From assembly GCF_014648495.1 (NCBI RefSeq), contig NZ_BMRF01000004.1:1-64000 (forward strand): 64,000 nt of DNA. Reading direction: 5' to 3'. Position numbers and translations under genes: made by a program. The notes beneath the pieces were generated by a model. That model worked only from the letters and a program-made list of their open reading frames with translations, ran no database searches and had not been told where the DNA came from. This DNA comes from Actinomadura cremea. GTDB taxonomy: Bacteria > Actinomycetota > Actinomycetes > Streptosporangiales > Streptosporangiaceae. Every line of letters begins with the position of its first letter. Positions within the stretch are counted from its first letter, which is position 1. Shown one piece after another: positions 14,346 through 23,217 of the stretch.

Positions 14346-16817
14346 GTGACCGAGGACTATCCGGTGCAGTGGGAGGCGGACGTCGTTCTCAGCGACGGCG
14401 GGACCGCCCATCTGCGTCCCATCCGGCGCGACGACGCCGAGCGCCTTCGGGTGTTCTACGCGCGGCTGTCCCCGGAGACGATCTACTACCGGTTCTTCTC
14501 GCCGCGCCCCTACCTGACCGACCGGGAGATCGAGCATTTCACGGGCGTCGACTACGACCGGCGCGTCGGGCTGATCGCCACGATCGGCGAGGAGATGGTC
14601 GCCGTCGTCCGGTACGACCGGCTGGCGGACGCGCCGGAGACCGCCGAGGTCGCGTTCCTCGTGGAGGACGCCCACCAGGGGCGCGGGATCGGCAACGTGC
14701 TGCTCGAGCACATCGCGGCGGCGGCCCGGGAGCGGGGCGTGCGCCGGTTCGTGGCGAGCGTCCTGCCCGACAACCGGCGGATGACCCGCGTGTTCCGGGA
14801 GGCGGGCTACCAGGCCGAGCAGCGGTTCGAGGAGGGCGTGATCGAGCTCGTCCTCGACCTGGAGCCCACCGAGACGTCGATGGAGGTCATGGCGGCCCGC
14901 GAGCACCGGGCGGAGTCGCGGTCGATCCAGCGGCTGCTGTTCCCCGGGTCGGTCGCCGTGATCGGCGCGAGCCGCGCCGAGCACACCGTCGGGCAGACCG
15001 TCCTGCGCAACCTGCTGGCGGGCGACTTCAGCGGCCCGGTGTACCCGGTGCACCCGACGGCCACGGCGGTCGCGGGCGTCCGCGCGTACGCGTCCGTCCT
15101 GCAGATCCCGGACGACGTCGACCTCGCCGTCGTCGCCGTGCGGGCCGACACCGTCCACGAGGTCGTCGAGCAGTGCGCGGCGAAGGGCGTGCGGGGGCTG
15201 GTGGTCGTGTCGTCCGGCTTCGGCGAGACGGGGCCGGAGGGACGCGCGAGCCAGGAGGAGCTCGTGCGGATGGCGCGCGCGTACGGGATGCGGGTCGTGG
15301 GGCCCAACTGCCTGGGGATCGCCAACACCGACCCGGACGTGCGCCTGAACGCGACCCTGGCGCCGACCATGCCCGGAAGGGGCCCGGTCGGGTTCTTCTC
15401 GCAGTCGGGCGCGCTGGGCATCGCGATCCTGCAGCGGACGGCCGAGCGCGGCCTCGGGCTGTCCACGTTCGTCTCCGCGGGGAACCGGGCGGACGTCTCC
15501 GGCAACGACCTCATGCAGTACTGGGAGGAGGACCCGGCCACGAAGGCCGTCCTGCTCTACCTGGAGTCGCTGGGCAACCCCCGCAAGTTCGCGCGCCTGG
15601 CGCGCAGGCTCGGCCGCCGCAAGCCGATCGTGGCGGTGAAGAGCGGACGCAGTACCCAGGGCGTTCCCATCGGGCACGCCGCGCGCGCGCTCACACTGCC
15701 CGACCACGCGGTCAGCGCGCTGTTCGAGCAGGCGGGCGTGATCCGGGTGGAGGACCTCTCCGAGCTGTTCGACGTCGCCCAGCTGCTGGCCTACCAGCCG
15801 CTTCCCGACGGCGACCGCATCGCGATCATCGACAACTCCGACTCCCTCGGGCTGCTGGCGCAGGACGCCGCGACGGCGCTCGGCCTGCAGGTCCGGCCGC
15901 GCATCGACCTGGGCCCGCGCGCCGACGCCGACGACTACGAGGCGGGCCTCGCCGCCGCGCTGGAGGACGACGCGGTCGACGCGGTCGTCGCGCTGTTCAC
16001 CCCGCCCACGATCGGCGGCTACGACCTGCGCGTCCCGGAGCGGATCCTGCGGCTGGCCGCGGCCAGCCCCAAACCGGTCGTGGCGACCTACCTCGGCTCC
16101 GAGGGCATGCCCGCCGACCTGCGGATCACGGCGCCGGACGGGTCGCCCGCCGAGGGGTCGGTGCCCTCGTACCCCGCGCCCGAGGACGCCGTCCGGGCCC
16201 TGGCCTACGTGATCCGGTACGCGCAGTGGCGGCGCCGCCCGGCGGGGAACATGCCCGAGTTCGAGGGCGCCGACCGCAGGCGCGCGCGCACCCTCGTCGA
16301 GGGCTGGCTCGACTCCGGCGCGCCCGTCCACGCGACGTCCGAGCAGGCCGCCGAGCTGCTCGCCTGCTACGGCATCGAGGTCGACCGCGGCGACGGCGGC
16401 GCCGGGATCCCGACCCGCATCGTCACCATGGAGGACCCGTCGTTCGGCGCCGTCGTCTCCTTCGGCCTCGCCGACGAGACGGCCGCGCTGCTGGACGACC
16501 GCGCGTACCGCCTCGGCCCGCTCTCGGACGTCGACGCCGCCGAGCTGATCCGCGCCACCCGGACGGCCCCGCTCCTGCTCGGCCACCGCGGCGCCGAACC
16601 CGTGCGCGTGGCCGCCCTGGAGGAGCTCGTCATGCGGGTGTCGCGCCTCGGCTTCGACCTGCCCGAGGTGGCCCGCCTCGAGCTGAACCCGGTGGTCGCG
16701 AACGGTGCGGGCGCCGTCGTCCGCGAGGTCGCGCTCCGCCTCGAACGTCCGCTGGGCCCCCGTCCCGAACTCGGCCCCCGCCGACTCCGCGGCCCCGACG
16801 CCGACCCGACCCGCTGA
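14346..16817 (+). CDS. Bifunctional GNAT acetyltransferase / NDP-forming acyl-CoA synthetase-like protein (Pat type)
   Basis: This is an 823-residue fusion. A GNAT domain at about 20-180 has the acetyl-CoA loop QGRGIGN. A CoA-binding Rossmann domain starts near 200 (GSVAVIGASR), and a succinyl-CoA-ligase-like region runs to about 650. A shortened ATP-grasp forms the end (DPSFGAVVSFGL, ARLELNPVV). Between CYGIEV and IPTRIVTMEDPSF the nucleotide-binding half of the ATP-grasp seems missing, and the phosphohistidine loop reads GHAARAL rather than SHTGAL. The synthetase part is therefore probably a regulatory, non-catalytic module. Pat proteins acetylate lysines of acyl-CoA synthetases. The start is the GTG at 14346; the upstream extension lacks a ribosome site. 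Confidence 0.85.
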   Translation: MTEDYPVQWEADVVLSDGGTAHLRPIRRDDAERLRVFYARLSPETIYYRFFSPRPYLTDREIEHFTGVDYDRRVGLIATIGEEMVAVVRYDRLADAPETAEVAFLVEDAHQGRGIGNVLLEHIAAAARERGVRRFVASVLPDNRRMTRVFREAGYQAEQRFEEGVIELVLDLEPTETSMEVMAAREHRAESRSIQRLLFPGSVAVIGASRAEHTVGQTVLRNLLAGDFSGPVYPVHPTATAVAGVRAYASVLQIPDDVDLAVVAVRADTVHEVVEQCAAKGVRGLVVVSSGFGETGPEGRASQEELVRMARAYGMRVVGPNCLGIANTDPDVRLNATLAPTMPGRGPVGFFSQSGALGIAILQRTAERGLGLSTFVSAGNRADVSGNDLMQYWEEDPATKAVLLYLESLGNPRKFARLARRLGRRKPIVAVKSGRSTQGVPIGHAARALTLPDHAVSALFEQAGVIRVEDLSELFDVAQLLAYQPLPDGDRIAIIDNSDSLGLLAQDAATALGLQVRPRIDLGPRADADDYEAGLAAALEDDAVDAVVALFTPPTIGGYDLRVPERILRLAAASPKPVVATYLGSEGMPADLRITAPDGSPAEGSVPSYPAPEDAVRALAYVIRYAQWRRRPAGNMPEFEGADRRRARTLVEGWLDSGAPVHATSEQAAELLACYGIEVDRGDGGAGIPTRIVTMEDPSFGAVVSFGLADETAALLDDRAYRLGPLSDVDAAELIRATRTAPLLLGHRGAEPVRVAALEELVMRVSRLGFDLPEVARLELNPVVANGAGAVVREVALRLERPLGPRPELGPRRLRGPDADPTR

Positions 16818-17120
16818 CCGACCCGGCAGGGGCGGGGCCGCTCCGGGCGCCCCGGGCCGGGCGGTCAGCGTGCTCGGCACTCGCGTGCCCGCTGCCGGTT
16901 CCCGGACCGGCAGCCGCTCCCAGTCCGGCGCGAGCGCCTCCCGGTCCGGCCGGAGCATCCGTCCCACGTTCGTTGTCGGGCATGCGGACGGCGGGCTTGT
17001 GCCGCCGCAGTGGCCCGACGGCGTCTCCGAGCAGCCCCGGTGTCGCCGACGCCGACGGGGCGGTCGGCCTCGGCCGGGCACGGACCCGGGTGCGCTCGTC
17101 CAGCACGTGGACGGGCGTCC
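16818..17120. other. Gene-free interval after the Pat-type gene
   Basis: About 300 bp carry only low-complexity GC-rich DNA and the hairpin at 16891-16914. Minus-strand frames here read as Arg/Pro-rich sequence without a recognisable family, so I call no gene. Confidence 0.5.
16891..16914 (+). terminator. Candidate terminator of the Pat-type gene
   Basis: GCTGCCGGT (16891-16899) pairs perfectly with ACCGGCAGC (16906-16914) around a 6-nt loop, about 75 bp past the stop. Confidence 0.55.
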
Positions 17121-17480
17121 TCAGCCAGGCGTGGCCGGGCCCGGCTGGGGCTGCGGCTCCGGGCCCGGCGGGACCGGATCGGGATCCGGGGTGGGCGGGC
17201 TCGGGTCCGGGGCCGGTCCCGGCGGCGTCGGCTCCGGCGGCGGACCGGGCGGGACGGGGTCGGGCGCGGGGCCCGGCGGGACGGGGCTCGGCGGCCGCGG
17301 CGGCGGCCCCGGCGGACCCGGCGGCGGTTCGGGCGGCGGTTCGGGCGGGACGGGCGGCCGCGGCGGCGGCGCCGGGTCGGGCGTGGGCGGCGGCACCGGC
17401 GGCGGGCCCGGCATCGGATCCTTGTCGTCCATGTCCGGTTCGTACCCTGGACGGGCGTCGATGACCGCGTGACCGTACAT
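17121..17480 (-). CDS. Possible proline-rich low-complexity protein
   Basis: From an ATG at 17480 (MYGHAVIDARPGYEPDMDDKD) the frame gives about 119 residues. After the first 23 these are almost wholly PP, PDP, PEP and PGP units in loose 8-14-residue repeats. A second ATG lies at 17432. The N-terminal 20 residues look like ordinary protein, which is why I list it. The rest could equally be the shadow of a GGC/GGG-rich tract. No signal peptide or anchor is visible. It is divergent from the DUF5998 gene with 62 bp between starts. Expression is unproven. Confidence 0.35.
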   Translation of the reverse strand: MYGHAVIDARPGYEPDMDDKDPMPGPPPVPPPTPDPAPPPRPPVPPEPPPEPPPGPPGPPPRPPSPVPPGPAPDPVPPGPPPEPTPPGPAPDPSPPTPDPDPVPPGPEPQPQPGPATPG

Positions 17481-17542
17481 CGGGTGCGCCGCCGGGGCCC
17501 GGTCGTGTGCACGTCCGGGCCCGGACAAGGCAGGATGGGGCC

Positions 17543-18124
17543 ATGAGGGAAACGCGAGCGACCGCCAATGGTCTGCGCACGGCCATCGAGCGCAGCGGCT
17601 ACTACCCGGCCCTGGTCGCGGACGCGGTCGAGTCGGCCATCGGGGACGAGCCGGTCACCGCCTACGTGGTGCACCACGAGGCGACGTTCGACCCGGCGAT
17701 GGAGGTCCGCCGGCACGTGACCGTGCTGGTGCTGTCCGCGAGCCGGCTGCTGGTGTGCCACACCGACGAGCATCCCCCCGGGGAGGGCATGCCCCGGCCG
17801 CACGCGTCCACGACCACCGAGGCCGTCAAGCTGGACCGCGTCCAGTCGGTGGCGGTGACGCGGGTCGTTCCCGACCCCGCGTCGTACGTGCCGGGCGTGC
17901 CGCCCACGGAGGTCGTCCTGACGATCGGGTGGGGCGCGATCGCCCACATCGACCTCGAGCCCGCGACCTGCGGCGACGAGAACTGCGAGGCCGACCACGG
18001 CTACACCGGCAGCGTCACGGCCGACGACCTGTCGCTGCGGGTGAGCGAGGCCGCGGACGGCGCGGACGCGGTCGGCCACGTGCTGGCGTTCGCGGAGGCG
18101 CTGTCCGCCGCGACCGCTCGGTGA
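17543..18124 (+). CDS. DUF5998-family protein
   Basis: This is a 193-residue soluble protein of an actinobacterial conserved family. RSGYYPALVADAVESAIGDEPV opens the domain, VHHEATFD and VTVLVLSASRLLVCHTDEH follow, and CGDENCEADHGYTG near residue 150 holds two cysteines and a histidine that could bind metal. I chose the ATG at 17543 rather than an upstream in-frame ATG at 17507 because the domain begins about 10 residues later. The stop overlaps the next start (GTGA). Function is not known; coupling to a phosphodiesterase-fold gene is the only clue. Confidence 0.82.
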   Translation: MRETRATANGLRTAIERSGYYPALVADAVESAIGDEPVTAYVVHHEATFDPAMEVRRHVTVLVLSASRLLVCHTDEHPPGEGMPRPHASTTTEAVKLDRVQSVAVTRVVPDPASYVPGVPPTEVVLTIGWGAIAHIDLEPATCGDENCEADHGYTGSVTADDLSLRVSEAADGADAVGHVLAFAEALSAATAR

Positions 18125-19248
18125 CCGCCCCGCCACCGCCCGTCCCGCGCTACGGGACGGCCGCGCTGCCGGACGTCACGCCGTCGGTGCTGGCGACGCT
18201 GGGCGTCCCGGGCGCCGCGAACGTGCTGGGGCTGCCGCCCGCCGCGCGCGTCTGCGTCCTGCTGATCGACGGGCTCGGCTGGGAGCAGCTGCGCGCCCAC
18301 CGGGACGAGGCGCCGTACCTCAACGCGCTGTCCGGGCGCGCGATCGACGCCGGGCTGCCGGCCACGACGGTCACCAGCATCGGGTCGCTGGGCACGGGCC
18401 TGCCGCCGGGCGGGCACGGCCTGCTCGGCCTGCAGGTGGCGGTCCCGGAGACGGGACGGCTGCTGAACCTGCTGCGCTGGAGCGACGACGCCGGGGTGGA
18501 CCCCTGCGAGTTCCAGCCGCTGCCGACCGTCTACGAGCGGGCGGCGGCGGACGGCGTCGCCGTGGGCTACGTCGGGGCGAGGCACCTGCGGAAGACCCCG
18601 CTGAGCCGCGCCGCGTCCCGCGGCGTGGAGTACCTCGCCGCGGACGCGCTGGGCGAGCTCGTCGGGCGGGCCGAGGCGGCGCTCCGGGCGGGCGACCGCG
18701 CGTACGTGACCGTCTACCACGCGGACCTGGACGCGACCGGGCACCGGCGCGGCGTCGACTCGGCCGAGTGGCGCTTCCAGCTCCGGTTCGTCGATCAGCT
18801 CGCCGAGCGGATCGCGGGCGTGCTGCCGCCCGGGGCGCTGCTGTGCGTGACCTCCGACCACGGGATGGTCGATCCGGGCGAGCGCCTGGACGTCGACCGG
18901 ACGCCCGAGCTGCAGGCCGGGGTCGCGCTGCTCGGCGGGGACGCGCGATGCCGCTACGTGTACGCCGAGCCGGGGGCGCGCGAGGACGTCCTCGCCGCGT
19001 GGCGCGCGGCCGTCGGCGACCGGGCCTGGGTGGCCCCGCGCGAGGAGGCGGTGGCGGACGGCTGGTTCGGCCCGGTGGCGCCCGGGATGGCCGAGCGGAT
19101 CGGCGACGTGGTGGCGGTCCCGCACGGCGACCTGGCGATCGTCGCGTCCGAGCGGGAGCCGTGGCTGGAGCACATGGTCGGCATGCACGGCTCGATGATC
19201 TCGGCGGAGCGGCTGGTGCCGCTGCTCACCGTGTCCGGGCCGACATGA
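18121..19248 (+). CDS. Nucleotide pyrophosphatase/phosphodiesterase-family (alkaline phosphatase fold) protein
   Basis: This 375-residue enzyme starts at a GTG overlapping the DUF5998 stop. LLIDGLGW (about residue 46) supplies the first metal aspartate and PATTVTSIGSLGTG (about 82) the nucleophilic threonine. YHADLDATGH gives the second-site aspartate and histidine, TSDHGMVD the next pair, and MHGSM the last histidine. All metal ligands of the type I phosphodiesterase superfamily are therefore present. There is no signal peptide, so it probably works in the cytoplasm. It hydrolyses a phosphodiester or pyrophosphate bond by family; the physiological substrate is unknown. Confidence 0.87.
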   Translation: MTAPPPPVPRYGTAALPDVTPSVLATLGVPGAANVLGLPPAARVCVLLIDGLGWEQLRAHRDEAPYLNALSGRAIDAGLPATTVTSIGSLGTGLPPGGHGLLGLQVAVPETGRLLNLLRWSDDAGVDPCEFQPLPTVYERAAADGVAVGYVGARHLRKTPLSRAASRGVEYLAADALGELVGRAEAALRAGDRAYVTVYHADLDATGHRRGVDSAEWRFQLRFVDQLAERIAGVLPPGALLCVTSDHGMVDPGERLDVDRTPELQAGVALLGGDARCRYVYAEPGAREDVLAAWRAAVGDRAWVAPREEAVADGWFGPVAPGMAERIGDVVAVPHGDLAIVASEREPWLEHMVGMHGSMISAERLVPLLTVSGPT

Positions 19249-19270
19249 TCGCCGGAACTGCGTAGCCTGG

Positions 19271-20164
19271 ATGATTGTGACGAACCAGGATTCACCTCTC
19301 CCCAACCCGGGCGACGGCGTTCAGACTGGCGGTGTGCACCCTCTCATCGACGTGCCCACGCTGGATCGGCTGATCCGCCGGCGGGCCCCGGTGGTGCTGC
19401 TGGACGCGCGGTGGCGGCTGGCCGGACCCCCGGGGATCGAGTCCTACCGCGAGGGCCATCTGCCCGGCGCGGTCTTCGTCGATCTGGACGGGGACGTCGC
19501 CGGGCCGCCGGGCCGCGGCGGGCGGCATCCGCTGCCGGCCGCCGGCGACTTCGAGGCCGTGATGCGGCGCGCCGGGGTGTCGCCCGACCGGCTCGTGGTG
19601 GTGTACGACGACGCCGATTCGACGGCCGCGGCGCGCGTCTGGTGGTCGCTGCGCTACTTCGGGCACGACAAGGTGCGGGTCCTGGACGGCGGTTTCCGGG
19701 CCTGGACGGAGGCCGGGCACCCGGTCACCACCGCGGAGCCGGAGGTCAAACCGGGAGATTTCCTGGCGGCTCCGGGAAGCGTTCCCGTCCTGGACGCCGA
19801 GGGCGCGGCGGAACTCGCGCGCGGCGGGGTGCTGCTGGACGCGCGCAGCGCCGAGCGCTACCGCGGCGAGCAGGAGCCCGTGGACCCGGTCGCCGGGCAC
19901 ATCCCGGGCGCCCGCAGCGCGCCGACGTCCGGGAACGTCGGCGTGGACGGCCGGTTCCTGCCGCCGGGGCTGCTGCGCGAGCGGTTCGGCCAGCTCGGCG
20001 CCACCGACGCGGCGGACGTCGGCGCCTACTGCGGGTCCGGGGTGACGGCGGCCCACGAGATCCTCGCGCTGAACCTCGCGGGCATCCCCGCCGCCCTCTA
20101 CGTCGGCTCCTGGTCGAACTGGGTCGCCGACCCCGCCAACCCGGTCGCGACGGGCTCTTCCTGA
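19271..20164 (+). CDS. Sulfurtransferase (two rhodanese domains)
   Basis: This is a 297-residue tandem rhodanese protein. The first domain (about 22-150) is inactive, and the second ends with YCGSGVTAAHE, whose cysteine carries the persulfide. CGSGVTA is the thiosulfate/3-mercaptopyruvate sulfurtransferase-type loop. It transfers sulfane sulfur to thiol acceptors in the cytoplasm. The start is uncertain: ATG 19271 gives the coordinates here, but a TAGCCT element 8 bp before it and the domain boundary also fit a GTG at 19334. It lies 22 bp after the phosphodiesterase gene and is convergent with the CHAT gene. Confidence 0.87.
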   Translation: MIVTNQDSPLPNPGDGVQTGGVHPLIDVPTLDRLIRRRAPVVLLDARWRLAGPPGIESYREGHLPGAVFVDLDGDVAGPPGRGGRHPLPAAGDFEAVMRRAGVSPDRLVVVYDDADSTAAARVWWSLRYFGHDKVRVLDGGFRAWTEAGHPVTTAEPEVKPGDFLAAPGSVPVLDAEGAAELARGGVLLDARSAERYRGEQEPVDPVAGHIPGARSAPTSGNVGVDGRFLPPGLLRERFGQLGATDAADVGAYCGSGVTAAHEILALNLAGIPAALYVGSWSNWVADPANPVATGSS

Positions 20165-20182
20165 CCTCGGGCGCGTCCGGGA

Positions 20183-22771
20183 TCAGCCGCCGCCCATGCA
20201 CAGCAGGCCCAGGACGCCCGGCGTGCGCGGGGCGGCGGCGAGGGCGTGCGACGGCGGCAGGCCCGCGGCCAGGCCGCTGTGGAGGGCGGACATGAACGCG
20301 GGCGCGTGCGCGTCCCGGACCGGCGTCACGCTGGCGATCACGGTGGCGGTGCCGAGCGCGAGGAGGACGCCCGCCATGCCGAGCACGGCGTCCCCCTCGT
20401 CGCCGCGGCCGATGTCGCACGCGGACAGGACGACCAGGTGCGGGGGCGCGGCCAGCTCGTCGAGGTCGTGCACGAGCAGCGGCCCGTCCGCCAGCCGGAG
20501 CCGGGAGAACAGCGCGTTGCCCTCGCGGAACTCGCCGTGGGCGGCGAGGTGCGCGAGCGACGCGCCGTCCAAGGCGTCCCGGACGACCTCCGCGCGCGCA
20601 CCCGGACCCTGCAGGACGCGCGCGTCCGGGTGCAGGCGCCGCAGGGCCGCGACCTCGCGTCCGGCGTGCTCCAGCCCCGGACCCGCGACGAGCAGGACGT
20701 GCCCGTCGGCCCGGGACTCGGCGGACGTGCGGGCCCGCAGCCAGGCGCGCGCGGACGGGACGACCGTGACCGGGCGGCCCGCGAGGGACGGGAGCGCGGC
20801 CCAGGGGAGCCCGTGCAGGGGCCCGGCGGGGGCGATGACGAGCTCGCGGTCGCCGACGGCGTCGCGCAGCGGGTCCAGCAGGAACCGGTCGAGCCGGCCG
20901 GCGGCGGCGGCGAGCGCCCGTGCGGCGTCCGGGTCGTCGCCGGCGGCGAGGCGGTGCGCGGCGTAGCGGACCACGCGGACGTCGTGGCGGGCCGCGCCGG
21001 CGGGCCCGAGCCGGTGCCGCCGGGGCCTGCCGTCCGCGACCGTCACCGCGTGCAGCTCCCCGCCGATGCCGACCAGCTCCACCAGCGCCCGGTCGCCCAG
21101 CGCCGCCGCGACCTCGGTGACGCCGGGCGTCCGTCCGGACGGCGCGGCGGCGGGGGAGCGCCGCCGGGTGCGGGCGCGGACCGCCGCCTCCAGCGCGGCC
21201 AGGTCCGCCGGTCGCGGCGGCGGGACGCCCCGGGCGATCGCGGCGGTGCGCCGCCCGCTGCGGGCGCGCAGCTCGGCGAGCGCCGCGGCCCGCTCGGGGT
21301 CGGCGGGCGGGCGGACCCGGACCGGACGCGCGATGGCCCGGCGCCGCTCCTCGACGGCGAGCAGCTCGCGCGCCGACCTGGCCAGGCCGAGCCCCAGCTC
21401 GGCGGGCTCGGCGGCGGACCCGGCGGCGCGGGCCCGCAGGTCGAGGGCGCCGAGCGCGTCGGCGTGCTCCTCGGCGACCCGCAGCCCGGCCTGAACTGCG
21501 GCGACCGCGCCCCGCCGGTCGCCGCGGCCGGCGCGCTCCAGCGCGGCGGCGTGCCAGGCCGTGATCCGCGCGGTGGCCGACCCCGCGGGGCGCCCCACCG
21601 GCCCGAGGAGGTGCCCTGCGGGGCGTCCGAGGGCGAGGGCGGTGCGGGCCGCGATGACGCGGGCGCCGGCGGCGGCGTCCGTCCAGCCGCCCCGCGCCAG
21701 CCGGTCGGCGGTCGCGGCGGCGGTGCGCAGCAGCACCGGCGAGCGCTCCCCGGCCGCCCAGCGCGCCCGCAGCAGCACGTGCTCGGCGAGCAGCATCCAG
21801 CCGGTGCGCTCCTGCTCGGCGAACGCGGCGCGCGCGCGTTCCGCCGTGTGGACGGCCCGTTCCGGATCGTCGTCGTCCAGTTCGGCGTGGGCGAGCAGCA
21901 GGAGACCGTCGGCGGTGTCGCACCGGTAGCCGTGTTCGGCGGCCGACGCCAGCGCCTTCTCGAGGACGGGACGAGCCTCGCCCGGCAGGCCGGCCGAGAT
22001 CAGCGTCTCGGCCTGATCGAACCGGCACTGCGCCAATCGCTCCCCGGACAGGGAGGGCTCGGCTTCTGCATAGAGCCGAAGCGCGCGCGGGACGTCCCCA
22101 CGCCGGGACACCACGAACGCCAGGTTGCCCGTGGACATCGCCGTCTGATGCCGCAACCCGGCGGCCCTGGCCACGTCCACGGCCTCGGTGAGAGCCGCCT
22201 CCGCCGCGACGAACTCGCTCTGGAACGCCCGCGCGAGACCCAGATTGGTCAGCAACCCGTTCAGAACCGCAGGATCGTGACCACGACGCAGCACGGGCAG
22301 CGCGCGCGCCGCCGCGTCCTGCGCCTCGGTCAAGCGCCCTGCCCGCGCCAGAGCGCACGCCGTGTTCGCCGCCAGCCGCGCCGCGTCCGTCCCTCGCAGG
22401 ACGCCTTCCGCGTGCGACGCGTGCGCCAGCGCCCCGGCGAGGTCCCCATCGGCCGAGAGCAGGCCGACGAGGCTCATCCGCACCTGGGCCGCCGCGTACG
22501 CGCCGTCCGGCGCCGCCTCCGCGATCTCCAGTGCCCGGCCGAGGAGCCCCAGTCCCTCCGCCAGGCGCCCCAGCTCCTTGGCCGCGAGCCCGGCGGCCCG
22601 CAGCGCCGGGACGGCCGCCGCGCCCGTCCCGTCCCGGACGAGTGCGAGCGCCCGCGCGTGCGCCGTCGCCGGGTCGGTCGCGACGAGCCGCAGCAGCTCC
22701 TTCTCCGTGCGGGCGCCCGCGGGCGCCGCGCCCTCCGGCGGCCCGTCCCGGTGTGGCGTGTACCCGTTCAC
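20183..22771 (-). CDS. TPR-CHAT caspase-like protease
   Basis: This is an 862-residue cytoplasmic protein. Residues about 20-400 are helical tetratricopeptide-like repeats rich in Ala and Leu. The C-terminal CHAT domain spans about 600-862 with the catalytic histidine in HLAAHGEF (about 738) and cysteine in LSACDIGRGDE (about 781). CHAT proteins are caspase-fold proteases, and TPR-CHAT effectors act in bacterial conflict and programmed death systems such as Craspase. The GTG start overlaps the stop of the upstream small gene. It is last in an operon behind a subtilase and an ECF-type sigma factor. Substrate and trigger are unknown. Confidence 0.88.
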   Translation of the reverse strand: MNGYTPHRDGPPEGAAPAGARTEKELLRLVATDPATAHARALALVRDGTGAAAVPALRAAGLAAKELGRLAEGLGLLGRALEIAEAAPDGAYAAAQVRMSLVGLLSADGDLAGALAHASHAEGVLRGTDAARLAANTACALARAGRLTEAQDAAARALPVLRRGHDPAVLNGLLTNLGLARAFQSEFVAAEAALTEAVDVARAAGLRHQTAMSTGNLAFVVSRRGDVPRALRLYAEAEPSLSGERLAQCRFDQAETLISAGLPGEARPVLEKALASAAEHGYRCDTADGLLLLAHAELDDDDPERAVHTAERARAAFAEQERTGWMLLAEHVLLRARWAAGERSPVLLRTAAATADRLARGGWTDAAAGARVIAARTALALGRPAGHLLGPVGRPAGSATARITAWHAAALERAGRGDRRGAVAAVQAGLRVAEEHADALGALDLRARAAGSAAEPAELGLGLARSARELLAVEERRRAIARPVRVRPPADPERAAALAELRARSGRRTAAIARGVPPPRPADLAALEAAVRARTRRRSPAAAPSGRTPGVTEVAAALGDRALVELVGIGGELHAVTVADGRPRRHRLGPAGAARHDVRVVRYAAHRLAAGDDPDAARALAAAAGRLDRFLLDPLRDAVGDRELVIAPAGPLHGLPWAALPSLAGRPVTVVPSARAWLRARTSAESRADGHVLLVAGPGLEHAGREVAALRRLHPDARVLQGPGARAEVVRDALDGASLAHLAAHGEFREGNALFSRLRLADGPLLVHDLDELAAPPHLVVLSACDIGRGDEGDAVLGMAGVLLALGTATVIASVTPVRDAHAPAFMSALHSGLAAGLPPSHALAAAPRTPGVLGLLCMGGG

Positions 22772-23217
22772 ACCCGGACCCAGCTGGTCACGACCGACGT
22801 GCCGTCGTCCCGGCGGAACACCAGGCTGACCAGGCCCGCCGGGACCTCCGGCAGGCAGAACAGCCCGCCCGGCTCCACCCGCACGCCCGCCCGGTCCGGC
22901 GGCAGGTCGCGGTGCCGCACCGCGACGGTCGCGCCCGCCGCGGGGACGACCCGTCCGGAGATCTCCCGGAACCGCCCGGCTCCCGACACCTCCAGCTCGA
23001 TCGTCGCGTCGGGACACGTGAACGCCAGCGTGCGCGGCGCCCGGCCGCGCGTCCCGCGCGCCGCGCCCCCGCCCCGCTCCAGCGACAGTTCCGCCAGCAC
23101 CGCCGCCGGGAGCCGCCACGAGAGCGCGGCCCGGCCGGCCGCCAGTACGTCGCCCGGCACCGGATCGAGGGCGGCGAAGGCGTCCCGGACGCCCGACATC
23201 AGCTCGTCGTCGTTCAC
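22768..23217 (-). CDS. Small conserved protein of the sigma-CHAT operon
   Basis: This 149-residue protein starts at a GTG that overlaps the sigma factor stop (GTGA). The first 45 residues are helical (VRDAFAALDPVPGDVLAAGRAALSWRL), resembling the short helical segment next to ECF sigma factors. The rest is beta-rich (TIELEVSG, GRVVPAAGATVAV, GLFCLPEVPAGLVSLVFR) like a carboxypeptidase-regulatory or transthyretin-like domain. No membrane segment or zinc-anti-sigma HxxxCxxC motif is present. It may modulate the sigma factor or link it to the CHAT protease. Both ends overlap neighbours, so stoichiometric translation is likely. Confidence 0.75.
   Translation of the reverse strand: MNDDELMSGVRDAFAALDPVPGDVLAAGRAALSWRLPAAVLAELSLERGGGAARGTRGRAPRTLAFTCPDATIELEVSGAGRFREISGRVVPAAGATVAVRHRDLPPDRAGVRVEPGGLFCLPEVPAGLVSLVFRRDDGTSVVTSWVRV

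Noticed and set aside
16865-17081. Minus-strand Arg/Pro-rich frames after the Pat-type gene that might be a decayed transposase
   Set aside because: No DDE residues or inverted repeats, and several frames look equally coding; nothing supports a mobile element.
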